Positions 21,989 to 33,570 of a DNA stretch of 64,000 nt are shown in pieces; the first letter of the stretch is position 1; every line of letters begins with the position of its first letter. Under the pieces are notes generated by a model. It saw only the letters and a program-made list of their open reading frames with translations, had not been told where the DNA came from and did no database searches. The stretch is from Amorphophallus konjac. Taxonomy: Eukaryota > Streptophyta > Magnoliopsida > Alismatales > Araceae. The DNA lies in NCBI GenBank assembly GCA_022559845.1, contig JAHNEJ010001085.1:62001-126000 (forward strand), given 5' to 3'. Position numbers and translations under genes: made by a program.

Positions 21989-22470
21989 GTTCTCGAGGCC
22001 GCGGCGAGTCACTTACCCAAGGGCCGTTTAAATTACCGTTCTTATATGTTATATTCTTATCTATTCATGTTCTCGAGGCCGCGGCGAGTCACTTCCCCAA
22101 TGGCCGTTTAAATTCCCGTTCTTATATGTTATATTCTTATCTATTCATGTTCTCGAGGCCGCGGCGAGTCACTTCCCCAATGGCCGTTTAAATTTCCGCT
22201 CTTATATTCTCTTTATATTTTGTTATATTCTTATCTATTCATATTCTCGAGGCCGCGGCGAGTCACTTCCCCAATGACCGTTTAAATTCCCGCTCTTTAT
22301 ATTCTCTTTATATTCTGTTATCTTCTTATCTGCTCATATTCTCGAGGTCGCGGCGAGTCATTTCCCCTATGGCCGTTTCAATTCTTGCTATTTAATTTCT
22401 GCACCATTCCCATCCCCCCGAGGTCGCGACGAGTCACTTCCCGCTATGGCCGTTTAACCCCCATATCTTG
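21989..22470 (+). repeat. Six-unit tandem repeat in U5/R region of LTR
   Basis: The unit begins TCTCGAGGCCGCGGCGAGTC, followed by ACTT...GGCCGTTTAAATT and an AT-rich tail. Copies start at about 21991, 22071, 22151, 22245, 22340 and 22418 (periods 80, 80, 94, 95 and about 78). The last copies are diverged. Confidence 0.9.
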
Positions 22471-22615
22471 CTATATTACATTTGTCCCGCTCGCCCCGCC
22501 GGAGCAATCTCCCGTGGTGGCCCCTTCTCTTTTCTCTTATTTCTGTGTTGCAGCAAACAAAAGAGGAGCCCGCGCGCTCCGCGTCTTCTCCGCTCCCCGA
22601 ACCGCGTGACATCGC

Positions 22616-25600
22616 TCACAGCTGGTACTTGAACCACTGCATCAGAGGGTCCCTCCAGTCAGGTAGGCCGACGGCTTCTGCTGTGGTGACTTCTAGCTCT
22701 TCTTCTTCTGGTTCTTCTTCTATCATACTGGGCATCTGGCGCTGATTTATTACTTGGATACTGAGAGATCCATCTGGAGGCACTGCCAGTGAGCTCGCCA
22801 GTTTTGCCAGGGCGTCGGCTTGTGCATTCTCCCCTTTGGCAACATGGCCTATCTCAAGGAGGTAGAACCGCTCCATGAGTCTCTTCGCCTTAGTGTGATA
22901 AGGGAGCAACTCAGGTTTTCGGACATCAAACTGTCCCTGGACCTGCTTGATGACCAGCAGCGAGTCACCGAATACTTGGAGCATTTTGATCTCCATTTGG
23001 AGGGCCACCTGAAGGCCGATGATCAGAGCTTCATACTCTGCTTCATTATTTCTGCAGGGCTTAGTAATGCAGCAGGAAGTGTGCATCACTTCTCCGTCTG
23101 GCGATTTGAGGATGATGCCGGCTCCGGCCCGTACCTTGGCGTGTCCGGACGGGGTCGCTTCTGCTCTCGAAGCCCCGTCAAAGTACAGCTGCCAGATAGC
23201 TTGTTGGACATGATCCACCTCCAGTGTCTCATCTTCGGGTAGCTCGGTGGCCAACGGGGAGCCTTCGGGCACGGGGTGTGCTGCGAAGAAATCCGCGACG
23301 GCTTGTCCCTTAACGGCCTTCTGTGGCACGTAGGTGATATCAAACTCCATGAGCAGCACGGCCCACTTGCCAAGGCGCCCCTTCGGGATAGGCTGGAGGA
23401 GGATGTGCTTGATAGGGTCAGCTCTGGATATTAGACTTACTTTATGGGACAGCATGTAATGCCTCATCTTCTTGACTGCGAAGACCAAAGCAAGGCAGAC
23501 TTTCTCTATCGGAGTGTATTTGGCCTCCGCTCCCACCAATCTCCGGCTGAGGTAGTAGAGCGCCTGCTCCTTTCCCTCATCATTATTCTGGGCGAGCATT
23601 GCCCCCTGTGAGTATTCGGTAGCTGCTATGTATAGAACAAGCGGTCTGCCTTTGACAGGTGCCCCCAGGACGGGCGGGGTCTTCAGGTACTCTTTTAGCT
23701 GGTCGAACGCGCGCTGGCATTCGTGACCCCAGCTGAAGGGTGCTTTCTTCATCATCAGTCTGTGAAAGGGTTGGCAACGCCCCGACAGGTTGGAGATAAA
23801 CCTGCGGATATAGGCTAGACGGCCCTGTAGGGACCTCAGCTCTCCCAGACTCTTCGGAGGGGGCAACTCCTGGATGACTTTTATTTTGAAGGGGTCAATC
23901 TCGATCCCTCTGTGCCGGACAATAAAGCCAAGGAACTTACCACTGGACACGCCAAATGCGCACTTCATAGGGTTCATCTTCAGCCCATACAGCCGGAGCC
24001 TTTGAAAGACGACCCTGAGGTCGCTTAGATGTTCAGCTCTCTTCTTAGTCTTGATAACTAGATCATCAATATAACATTCGACCTTGCTATATAGCAGCTC
24101 ATCGAAGATCTTGGTCATTGCCCGCTGATATGTAGCACCCGCATTCTTGAGACCGAAGGGCATCCTCTTGTAGTGGAATATCCCCTTGGGCGACCTGAAA
24201 GCCGTGTGAATCCGGTCATGGTCGGCTATCCAAATTTGGTTATAGCCGGACGATCCATCCATGAAGGACAAGGCCTCATGGCCAGTGGTTGCATCAATCA
24301 TCACTTCGGTGATAGGCACCGGGAAATCATCTTTTGGACAGGCTTTATTCAGGTCACGGAAATCCACGTAAATCCTGATCTGTCCATTCTTTTTCTTTAC
24401 CGGTACAATGTTGGCCAACCAAGTGGTGTATTGGTTCTCCGCCACGAAGCCGACATCTATGAGCTTGTCGACCTCCTTGCAGATCTGGCTGATCAATTCC
24501 GGCCTCATACGCCGAGGAGACTGCTTTACTGGTTCCACTGTGGGATCGATGGCCAAGATGTGCTGAGTCACCTCGGGGCTGAGCCCAGACATTTCTTTAT
24601 AATTCCAGGCAAAGCAATCCCGGAATTCTTGCAGCAACTTTGTGTATTGTTCTCTCTCCTGCAGGGGCATAAGAGCACTCAGAAAGGTCAGCCTGGGGTC
24701 GCCTTCTGTGCCAAGGTTGATCTCAATCAATTCGTCGACTGTGGCCTGGCCGTGATTTTCAATTTCCGACGGGGCTGGCGATAAATCGACGAAGTCTTGA
24801 TCTTCATTATCTTCGGGCTCGAGGACGCCGTCCCCCTCTTCTTGTTCCGCATGAAGGGGCGCGGGGGCTGCATCTGTCGCGCATTCCTCGTGGACCGTAG
24901 CTGCCGGGTCCGCAGGGTCCGCTGGTGTAGAAAGGCACAAGGCCATCTCAGGATCTTCTGTATAATCATCGTAGACAGCTCCGGCGGGGGCCGGGGCAGC
25001 CGCATCTTCAGGCGCCTGGTATCGGATGGATAGTGTATAGGCTCCCCTTCCGGGGCTGTCCACCACGTGGGGGCGTGGTGGGGCTACCACATAGTCTCCC
25101 ATTCTGAGCTCGTCCCTGTCAATGAGATTTTGAGCAATGTCTTTGAAGACATAGCAGTCTTCGATGGCGTGGCCCAGTATCTGGTGGTAGGGATAAAACA
25201 GTGGGTCCCCACTTCTTCGGGTGTCCTACGGCCTCTTGGACCGTGGGAGGGAGACCTTGCCGTAATGGCAGGCCCAGTCAAAAATATCCCGAGTCTTCTC
25301 TCTTGGGAAAGAGTAGGGCTTTTGCAGCTTCTCTTGGAGTGTCAGGCCTTGCCTGGTTGGCCGCCCGGTTAATGGGCTTGCCGTGTCCCTCGTCTCCCTT
25401 CTTGACCAGACGGGAACATCGGGACTGGTGTCTCGGGGTCGAGACATGTAGCCACCCCACGGGCGGAGAGAACCCTGGATGAGGTTGGCAACTAGCGAGG
25501 CCAACTCAGCCAGCCGTGCTTTTAACATCTCGATCTCCCGTTGCTGCCTGTGGTACAAGGCGTACATGACGGGGTCATATCGAGGGGAATTTGGGGCATG

Positions 25601-25957
25601 ACCCATGCTTCTGCTTCTTGCTTCGCCAGCAGGCCGAAGTGAGGGCGCCTCGGCGGTGTGCTCTTGCGAGGCTAGTCTGTCGGAGAGAGAGGGGGTTTTC
25701 CCCGTGCAGCAGCGGCGGAGAGGGTTCCAAAGGAACACTTCTTCGTCTTGTGCCTCCTCAACCGGAGGCCTGGGATATACTTCTTGGTGGGCTTCCCGCA
25801 AATCTACAGCCTCCACGGGGTCGTCGCCGGACAAGGCCGAAACTGATATCACATCAGTTTCGTAATAATCTTTTGGTGAAAAGCCCAGACCGGGGTGCTT
25901 GGTGATTTGCAGCAGCCGCCGATCCAGGTTTGGTGGGTTCCACATTCCTTCGAACAT
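22616..25957 (-). pseudogene. pol of element 2: RT, RNase H, archaeal RNase H (truncated)
   Basis: One frame runs from about 26315 to 22616, broken only by TAA (25996-25994) and TAG (25228-25226). From 25102 it is open for 828 codons. RT: VDFRDLNKACPKDDFPVP, MDGSSGYNQI, PFGLKNAGATYQRAM, catalytic YIDD. First RNase H: SQGAMLAQNNDEGKEQALYY to KGQAVADFFAAHPVP. Archaeal RNase H: LYFDGASRAEA, NNEAEYEALIIGLQVAL, VFGDSLLVI, NAQADALAKLASS. The last Leu and stop come from the LTR of element 1. Integrase is missing from the window. Confidence 0.9.
25030..25340 (-). other. Duplicated gag nucleocapsid-like module between protease and RT (element 2)
   Basis: On the minus strand this reads LQEKLQKPYSFPREKTRDIF... 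then PLFYPYHQILGHAIEDCYVFKD and ELRMGDYVV. It is a clear second copy of the gag segment at about 28570-28260 (LREKMRNKLYSFARDKSKLLF, RFCPYHRVLWHTIEDCYVFKD, ELDMGEHRV). The first Cys of the knuckle is Tyr here, so metal binding is doubtful. One TAG (25228-25226) interrupts it. Confidence 0.85.
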
Positions 25958-25993
25958 TTCCTTCCGGCTGGAGGGTTGATAGGGGGGAATCTT

Positions 25994-26473
25994 TTACTTT
26001 CTGACCATTCTGACTGCCTGGTCGGTCATATGGCGGAGTCCCACAATGGGGACGTGCGGGTCATGCAACTCGTTAGGAAACCGGCAATCATCGTCTTCCA
26101 TGACTGGCTTTTCCCCGGCAACATAAAAGATAGTGGATGGCCCCTCCGGGTTAGGCACTTCAAAGGTCCTCAGCCGCTCGGCCGCTTGACAGTCAATCTC
26201 TGTAATGGGCTTGATGATCCCTGGCGGGATTTTGACATCCTCCAGCAGGTCTTCGAGGCAAGGCGTCCCCGGTGTAGAGTAGATAGGGAGAGGGGCTCCC
26301 TTAAATACCCCCCCTCTTGTGCAATGAATGGTACATGTGGGGGAGCCACATAGCCTGGGGGCGGCGGAGGAAACCAACTGCCCGACTCCACTTTCTTCTT
26401 CCCTTTGTCTTGGGCGGCTTGGGGGGCCTGCTTCGCCTTCTCTAGATATAGATTGGCATCTGACAAGTGACAC
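25994..26473 (-). pseudogene. Protease-RT linker of element 2, frameshifted
   Basis: After the protease, the frame shifts near a C-run at about 26309-26315 and continues as VFKGAPLPIYSTPGTPCLEDLL ... DDDCRFPNELHDPHVPIVG to TAA (25996-25994), then onward in the same frame into the RT region. It corresponds to the Tat linker between protease and RT. A plant Ogre-type intron in this area is known; I see no convincing splice pair to claim one here. Confidence 0.6.
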
Positions 26474-29040
26474 TCGAACACCTCGAACGGGTGGAGGTCG
26501 GCGAAGATTCTGACTTCCTTCCCTTCACAGGGGTACTTGATGCATTGATGCAGGGTGGAGGGCACCACTCTGTTCTGGTGTAGCCAGGGCCGGCCAAGCA
26601 ACGCCTTATAGGAGGTGTTGGAGTTGATGACGTGGAACTGGACCTTGGTGGTGAAGTCATCAAAGGTCAGGCTGAACTCTGCGACCCCCATGGGCACCTC
26701 ACATTTCTGGTTAAAGCCAGCAATCTTGACATTTCGGACCTCAACCAGGTGTACATCAAAATAATGCTTCTGGTACACCCGGTATGGGAGTATATTCACT
26801 GCTGCCCCCGGGTCGATCAGGACCCTGTTGATGGGCTGGCCGTTCAGCTGCCCTTTCATGTAGAGGGGCCTGTTATGGCTGCAGGTCGGCAGGAGCATGT
26901 CGTCTTCTGTGAAAGCCACAGCTACTTCAGGTGACATTTCTTCTAGGCAGGCTTCAAGATGTGCTGGCGTCTGGAGAGCGGCAATGATGGCTTGCCGTGT
27001 TTCTTCGTCCAAGGACAGCATCTCCCACACGGTAAACCGGGTCGGGATCTTCTTGAGGTGTCTGACTATCCGTTCGGCGGCCCGCACCTTGAGTAATTTC
27101 ATCTCTTCGGGCTTGCCGCGCTTGCCCCCATCCTGAAGCTGGGGTGTCGGGTCAGGGGATGCCAGCTTTGTGGGCTCTGTGGCAGCCTGCTGAGCCGGCG
27201 GGGCCTGCTGGGCTTCCTCCGCCCCCCGCATGAATTCGGCGAGGTTTGGGATGTCACTGTTGTCCGCTTCTGGCTGAGGAAGAGTTGCCGCCAGCGGAGC
27301 TTGAGAGCTGCTTACTTTTTCGGTCGAAGGAGACCCCTGGGAGCGTGCCTTCCCGCCTGCTCGGGTTAACAGGAATTCGGCGAATGAGGGGGTGCCTCGG
27401 CTCCTAGCCCTTACGGGATAGAGACCCGCCGGAGGAGGAATCTCGGCTCCTCGGACCTCAGGGTCGGGAACCTGGTATGGTTGTTCCCCCCTGAGCATGA
27501 TGTTGAGGTTATCCTGAGGAGGGCGCCCCCACTTCCTTCCCGACCTGGTGGCGTGTTGGGAAGTGGAGACTTCAGCTTGATTCACTTCCGGCGGCTCATG
27601 GGGTGGCTCTTCTTCTGTTTCCTCCAGGGAAAGGGCAGTGTCAAATAAAGCCGAGAGGGTGTTGCAGGCGACGACGACCTCCTTCTTCTTCTTGCCCCTG
27701 GGTCTTCTCTTCTTCTTCTTCTTTCCTGCTGCGGCGGATGGCTGCTCTTGGGGAAATTCAGCCCACAGGGGAGGCTCTTCCTCTGCTTCAGCTTCTGCCC
27801 CTAGAGCCAGTTCAAGTGATTTGAACTCCTCCCATGGGACGTACTCCTTCAGCTCCACGGGCTGGATTTCGGGCTGCTCATAATCTTCAAACCCATCAAT
27901 AATAGCCTGGAGTCTTTCAACCTCTGGGCTGGTCTTCTTGTGCATCCGCAGCGGGACAGAGCTCTTTTTATTGTGAGTGGGCCGCCTTACGACTAGCCGG
28001 GGGGCCGTGTCGTGGCGAACTGGGCTTACTGGGGGCGGTGCAGGCCGGGATGTCGCGTCCCTCAGACGAACTCCGGGGCTGGGTCGAGGGACGTGTGCTC
28101 TTCTATTCTTTCTAGTTGCAGTCTGCCAATCTCCTTGATCCTGAGCCGGGGTCATGATGAAGGTCTCATAAGTGGCGCGGGCGCAGGCCTCCGCCCACTC
28201 CTCAGGCAACTCCTGGTATAGCGAGACCATGTTGACAGTGGAGGTTATGCTGGGCAACTCATGCGGTTGCGGGGGGTCCACTCTATGCTCCCCCATGTCC
28301 AGCTCCCCATTCTTGATCAAGGACTCAATGACATCCTTGAAGACATAGCAGTCTTCAATGGTATGCCAGAGCACTCGGTGGTACGGGCAGAAGCGCGGGT
28401 CGTCCTTTTTCTTTAGATCACCGGACCTTTTCGATTCTGGCAGTGTAATTTTGTTGTAGCTGGTTGCCCATTCGAACAGAAGCTTAGACTTGTCCCGGGC
28501 AAAGGAATACAGCTTATTCCTCATCTTCTCCCTTAGTGAGGGGCCCTCCCGCCGTTCTGCGGCTCTGGGCGGAGGAAGGTCGGCAGCCCCCTTGGCTTTA
28601 TCTTTCTGTTTTTTAAAAGCCTGGAAATATAATGTGTGCACCTGAGGGGAAGCCGGCTTCTTCTCTGCCTGCCTGGCTCTTTGGCTTGACATGGCCGGGG
28701 TGGAGGAGTATCGGGCCAAAAATGCCTCGATCTCTGCTACCACGTTGTTCAGGCGGTCAAATGTCTTGACCTCGGCGCCGATCATTCTTTCCAGGATTTC
28801 TTTCTTCAAGTTCTGTTTGCAGATCTGCACCGCATCCTCTTGGTGTGGGGGACGCCTGCACCTCATGCTGAGGTTCCTCCATCTCTTGATATAGTCGAGG
28901 GCCGACTCGTCATTCTTCTGTCTTGTGGCGTAAAGTTCTGCCACGGTGACCTCCCGCTCCGCAACATAAAATCTCTCTTTGAACTTCTTTTGCATGTCGG
29001 GCCAGTCGGCGACAGACCCGGATGGCGGCCGGAGTACCAC
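26170..29040 (-). pseudogene. gag C-terminus, nucleocapsid knuckle and protease of element 2
   Basis: A long open frame (956 codons). It begins in the gag capsid (MQKKFKERFYVAEREVTVAEL, YIKRWRNLSMRC), then a knuckle-like FCPYHRVLWHTIEDC (Cys, His, His, Cys spaced as in other Tat gags). A charged, Pro/Glu-rich linker and a Lys-rich stretch follow, then IPTRFTVWEMLSL. The protease carries LIDPGAAVNILP, with Asp-Pro-Gly in place of the usual Asp-Thr/Ser/Gly-Gly, and LLGRPWLHQNRVVPSTLHQC. The Pro at the active site suggests an impaired or unusual enzyme. Confidence 0.85.
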
Positions 29041-29931
29041 TCAAAGGCAAACCCGGTGAGTGTCGAGCAGAAGAACTTCAGGAGGTAGGCCTCATCAGCA
29101 GCCAAGTCCCCCATGACATTCACATAATAAGCAATGTGCTCCCTGGGGGACCCTTGCCCGTTGAACTTTTCAAACTTGGGTGGCTTGGTGACGCCTACCG
29201 GTAACTTCTTCGTAGCATAGTGAGCCGGGTAGGTCACCCTATAGACATCGAATGGCGTATGATCCCCGTCGCCTCTCTCGACCAGTTTCATGTCTATCAT
29301 CTGTTCCAGCATCAACCGGCTAACCGTTGCTGGGTCGACCGGACTCGGATAAAAATGAGCGGGCTGCGCGCTCGGGGTGGCCAGCACGGTCGCCTGGGGG
29401 GGCCATGAGGGACCCTTGGGAAGGTGAGGCCTGTGATGGGGCCGGTGCGGTGCAGTGTGCCTGCTGCAGTGGCACGCCCCCGAGAGGATTGAGGGCTGCT
29501 GGGAGGGCTGCTTCTGAAGACTGCCCCCTGTCCCTGGGTACTTCGGGTATAACCTCGGTCTTCCAGGACATCGGGGGCGGTATGTTCCGCTCATTCAATT
29601 GCTTTTGAAGTGATTCAATTTCCTGCTGGAACTGCTGCATCATGAGCAGCATTGCCGGGTCAACCGTAGGGAGGCTGGGCATGCCCCCTGTCTCCTCGGT
29701 CGGGGCGTCCTCGGATGATGTCGAGGGTCCGCCACTCGTGTCGCCGGTGGTGACCACATTGGCCGTGAGTGCCGAGAGGGGCTCTTCAGGTAAGGTCCCT
29801 TCGGGGCCTGTGGGTGCCACACCGCCTGCCGCTCTCCTTCTTCTGGTGAGGGGTCCCGGCCTGACGGCGATTCTGGCCACTTCTTCCGGATCGGTGGGCA
29901 AGGCCCCGTACCGGCCTTGAACTCCTGCCAT
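28863..29931 (-). pseudogene. gag N-terminus of element 2, two compensating frameshifts
   Basis: The start at ATG 29931 reads MAGVQGRYGALP and an acidic, Thr/Pro-rich N-terminus with a short coiled coil (MMQQFQQEIESLQKQLNE). The frame is lost near 29340-29400. The capsid core (MLEQMIDMKLV, PPKFEKFNGQGSPREHIAYY, FFCSTLTGFAFEWY) is in the next frame, and the first frame resumes near 29030. Capsid motifs are those of gypsy gag. Confidence 0.75.
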
Positions 29932-30027
29932 GTTGCAGGTGAATGTTTGCCATCTCTTGTTCTTGCTTCTCTTTGTCTCCCTCCTAGACGATCTTCCTGG
30001 GAACACCAGTCTGTCGAAGACAGATCG

Positions 30028-31107
30028 TCAGGGCGGCGTTTCCTCCCGTACGGGGGACTGGCGCGGCTCCTCCGAGCGATTCCTCGACTCCGCGCTGGGT
30101 GCGGGTCGGGCTCCTTCTTCTGGGAAAGCGGAGGCCATTGCCCCCAGCAGTCTCTGGCGGCCGGCGGGGGTGCTACCCGGGCCTCGAAGGTAATTCCTCA
30201 TAGCCTGCTTGATCCCTTCCCACTCCTGATCAGGGAGAGCAGCCTGCGGTTGCATGTCGATGATAGTGGCAGGGGGAGAATAGGCCTTGAGTGCTGGGCG
30301 AGCAGCATTGTGTCGGCGCCCTCGGGGACGGCGGTGGACATTCTCGGACGGCACCGGGATGACGGGTGCCGGTCGGAGAGTTGGGGTTATCACGTCGACC
30401 CTGCCATCTCATCGGGCCCTCCTCGGGCGGGAAGTGCTGGGCCCTGCCTGGGCGGGTGCAGTGGGCTGGGCCTCCTTGGGTACCCAGACTTGCTTTAGTT
30501 TGGCCGGCCTGTGAGCCGGCGCCTTTTTCAGTGCCGCAGCTGGGGTTGCGGGCGTGGCCCTCTCTTTCAGCTTCTCCAGTCCTTGAAAAGAGTTACGGAC
30601 TGGGACGGTCGGGACGATACGGTCCGGTGTCACTTGGGACCTCTGCCCGTCCAAACGGACTCGGAGGGCCCCAACAGTCATGGACTTTCTGGAGTTGGAT
30701 GAGCGACGCCCCGAGCCGGCGCCGGTGTTGTTCCTCCAAAGCCTTCTTTGGTGGGATGCTGACCCATGGTGGGAAGGGCCGGTAGTTTGGTGCACGTGGT
30801 GCACGTGGTGCACGTTGCAGCTCAGCGTCGTTGTGGGGACGCTGTTGTTGTTCTTGGTCGTAGCTCGGCCGACAGCAGCTTCGACGGCCCCCGGAGCGGG
30901 AGCGTTGATCTGGGACTCCTCGGGCGCCTTCACCTCAAGAATGTTGACAAAGGCCACCCCCAATAAGTTGGGGAAGCCTACGGTGGGAGGGAAGCTCCCG
31001 AAGCTGAGTGGGACCGCCAGGTAGCCACCTCGGACATGGTTCTCGACGGGCTGAGGGCCGCAAGTGACAGCCATGGTTGGCACCATGATGCAATGCTTTC
31101 TCGGCAT
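30028..31107 (-). pseudogene. Extra ORF upstream of gag in element 2 (ORF1)
   Basis: One frame of 360 codons from 31107 to 30028 with a single TGA (30411-30409). It is Pro/Ala/Arg-rich with no recognised domain. A short His-Val repeat (VHHVHHVHQ) is encoded by a GTGCAC repeat near 30790. An additional ORF between the 5' LTR and gag is a known feature of Ogre-like Tat elements; function unknown. Confidence 0.6.
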
Positions 31108-31186
31108 TTGGCAAAGTAACGCAATTAGTATTACAAGAAGGGGGCCGCGGGGCCCCTAATTTCGGCAAAGAGATGAGGGGTGGATC

Positions 31187-31205
31187 GGTCCCACCGGGCG
31201 TGCCA
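31187..31205 (-). promoter_or_regulatory. Candidate tRNA primer-binding site of element 2
   Basis: Four bases after the LTR end (…GTCCACA-GTTC), the minus strand reads TGGCACGCCCGGTGGGACC. It begins with TGG as expected for pairing with a tRNA 3' CCA end. The tRNA identity is not assigned. Confidence 0.65.
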
Positions 31206-32109
31206 GAACTGTGGACGCACTTTTAATTCGCTGGTTCGGGTGGTTTCGTCTATTAAGTGCGTGGGCGTGCCAGTCACCGAAGTGACGATTTATTCAGGCT
31301 CCGAAGAGGCCATGGTGCGCTCGATCTGACTTCGTCAGGCGATTGTGTGGTTCGCGTCGCGACCAGATCCCGTCGTGCCATAAAGGTCACGACGTCATTT
31401 ACATCCCCCATACGAGGGAATACCCTTGATTAATTGTCGAAATTAGGGGCCCTGCGGCCGAGGAGAATGATACTAACTGCGCAAGGTAGAAGTAGGAATA
31501 AATCACACCAAAGTCCGCATCAAGGTACGAGCCACTTGCCATGTCGGTCCTCGGTGGACCTTTTCATATTCGGACACGGGTCCGTGATAGAAACGTGACG
31601 GAAAACTGGGGCGATAAATGAATTCGATCTGATTAGAATGTCGGCCCAAGACTAGGTCGGGGCACGGTCATGTCAGGACGAATCCCAAGACTCAGGCCCG
31701 GCCTGCGAGGGCGGCATCACTGTTCCTTCTGCGTCGAGTCACGGAGAGAGAGGGCTGCAATGTAGAATTATTAATACCTTGTAATGTTTTATCATTATTA
31801 CTCTTATTATCATGTTGCTCATTCCTCTTCCCGCATCTGTTCCGGGTAACTTCCCTTATCTTACTTATTGCTATTATTGCCCCCCCCCCCTTTATTATTA
31901 TTATTATTATTGCCATTTATTTCATTCGTCATCATTTTTTTGTACGGATATGTTCAGGTTTATTTATTCATCATGACTTTTATTAGTTTGTCGGTGCTGC
32001 CATTAGATGCCTATATGTATATATATGTGTGTGTATTCATATATTGTGTATATATATACATATTTATTATTATTTTCTTTGGGGGAGCTGGCCCCTAGTG
32101 GGTTGGAAA

Positions 32110-32350
32110 GGGGGGGCTAAAAGGGGAGTGTATCGCTGAAGGAAGGTGGGCGGAAGAGTGTGCCGGCGAAGGGCTGGGGATGGGTGCCGCTGAAGGGCTT
32201 AAGGAGGTGTACCGGCGAAGGAGGGCGGCGGGTGTACCGGCGAAGGGCTGGAGTTATATGCCGTTGAAGGGCATGAGGAGGGCGTACCGGTGAAGGTTTG
32301 AAGGAAGTGTACCGCTGGGGCGATGGCTGGGGAGTGTGTCGGTGAGGGAG
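32110..32350. repeat. Minisatellite GTGTACCGGCGAAGGG, block 1
   Basis: Repeated units of the form GTGT(A/G)CCG(G/C)(C/T)GAAGG with variable 5-15 bp spacers. The same family recurs at 33247-33570, 34033-34165 and 35075-35500 within the LTR. Confidence 0.9.
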
Positions 32351-32359
32351 GGGGGATAA

Positions 32360-33232
32360 CATAAAGTCTGTACGTTCCTCAGCCTAAAGTCTGTACATTG
32401 TCTATTCAACCAGCACACAAAGTCTATACGTCCTTTAGTCTAAAGTCTGTACACTGCGGCTCAAAGTCTATACATTGCCCATTGGCTACAGTTCAAAGTC
32501 TGTACATTGGCCAGGATAAAGTCTATACACTGCAGCTCAAAGTCTATACGTTGGCCAGCATAAAGTCTATATGTTACAGTTCAAAGTCTGTACGTTGTCC
32601 CTTAAAGTCTATACATTGCCCGGCTCAAAGTCTATACATTGCCCATTAAAGTCTATACATTCTTCATTGGCTGCAGATCAAAGTCTATACGTTGCAGCTC
32701 GAAGTCTATACATTATTCATTGGCTGCAGGTCAAAGTCTATACGTCGCAGCTCGAAGTCTATACATTGCAGCTCGAAGTCTACACATTGGCCAGCCCAAA
32801 GTCTGTACATTGGCCAGCATTCATCAGCTCAAAGTCTGTACATTGGCCAGCATAAAGTCTATACATTGCAGCCCAAAGTCTATACATTGGCCAGCATAAA
32901 GTCTATACATTGCAGCTCAAAGTCTATACATTGGCCAGCATTCATCAGCCCAAAGTCTGTACATTGGCCAGCATAAAGTCTATACATTGCAGCCCAAAGT
33001 CTATACATTGGCCAGCATAAAGTCTATACATTGCAGCTCAAAGTCTGTACGCTGCAGCATGAAGTCTATACATTGGCTGACCCAAAGTCTGCACGTTGCA
33101 ATATGAAGTCTGTACATTCTTCAGCCTATTCAACTCAAAGTCTGTACGTTGCCCATGCAATCAACATACGAAGTCTATACGTTGCTTGCTGCTGCGTTTG
33201 TGCCACCATCTGCCAAGTCTGTACACTGGATC
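32360..33232. repeat. Minisatellite AAAGTCTATACATTGGCCAGC in LTR of element 2
   Basis: About 40 degenerate copies of a 16-25 bp unit built on AAAGTCTATAC(A/G)TTG with variable tails (GCAGCTC, GGCCAGCAT, CCCATT). Higher-order duplications of about 120 bp are visible (about 32800-32920 and 32930-33050). Confidence 0.95.
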
Positions 33233-33246
33233 CCGTTGAGACGGTG

Positions 33247-33570
33247 GATGAAGGTGTACCGGCGAAGGGAGAGAGGCGAAGGGAGGGAGTGTACCGCTGG
33301 GGAATGGAGTGTGCCGCTGGATGCAAAAAGGGGTGTGCCGCTAGGGGTAGCAAGGGTGTACCGCCAAGGGTAATGAGAGTGTACTGCTGGGGCCTAGCAG
33401 AGGGTGGTAGAGTGTGCCGGCGAAGGACCAAATGCGTGCACCGTTGAAGGCGCTGAGGGAAGTGTGCCGGCAAAGGGGAGAATGAGCTAGTGGGAGAGGG
33501 ATGAAGGCGTACCGGTGAAGGTTACTGGAGTGTGCCGCCGGGGGCACGACAGAGCGTGCCGGTGAAGGTT
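33247..33570. repeat. Minisatellite GTGTACCGCTGGGG, block 2
   Basis: About 14 degenerate copies of GTGTRCCGSYGRRGG directly following the AAAGTCTATAC array. Confidence 0.9.

Larger units (their letters stand above)
1..22620 (+). mobile_element. Element 1: giant Tat-lineage Ty3/gypsy retrotransposon, 5' end off-window
   Basis: The sense strand reads gag, protease, G-patch-like segment, reverse transcriptase, RNase H, a second archaeal-type RNase H, then integrase. That order, with two RNase H domains, is the known hallmark of the plant Tat/Ogre group. About 12.5 kb separates the integrase from a 3' LTR at 20575-22620, and this gap carries four genes on the opposite strand. The 5' LTR and gag start lie left of the window, so the full element exceeds 22.6 kb. 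Its right end falls exactly where the pol frame of element 2 stops, showing a nested insertion. The sense ORFs carry several stops and frameshifts, so the copy is not autonomous. I cannot exclude that part of 8-20 kb came from other nested insertions. Confidence 0.85.
20575..22620 (+). repeat. 3' LTR of element 1 (2,046 bp)
   Basis: It starts TGTAGACACG after a purine tract and ends ATCGCTCACA (TGT...ACA). The right boundary is fixed because the next base re-enters the pol frame of element 2, and the LTR contributes only the final Leu and stop there. Internally it has six palindromes (20833-21345), then a TATA box at 21359, then a tandem repeat (about 21990-22470) in the downstream part. The 5' partner is off-window, so the boundaries rest on termini, the tract and the nested junction. 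Confidence 0.85.

Noticed and set aside
32398..33050. Repeated KSIHC / KVYTL peptide ORFs
   Set aside because: Frames through the AAAGTCTATAC array; the periodicity is that of the DNA unit and all three frames are open.
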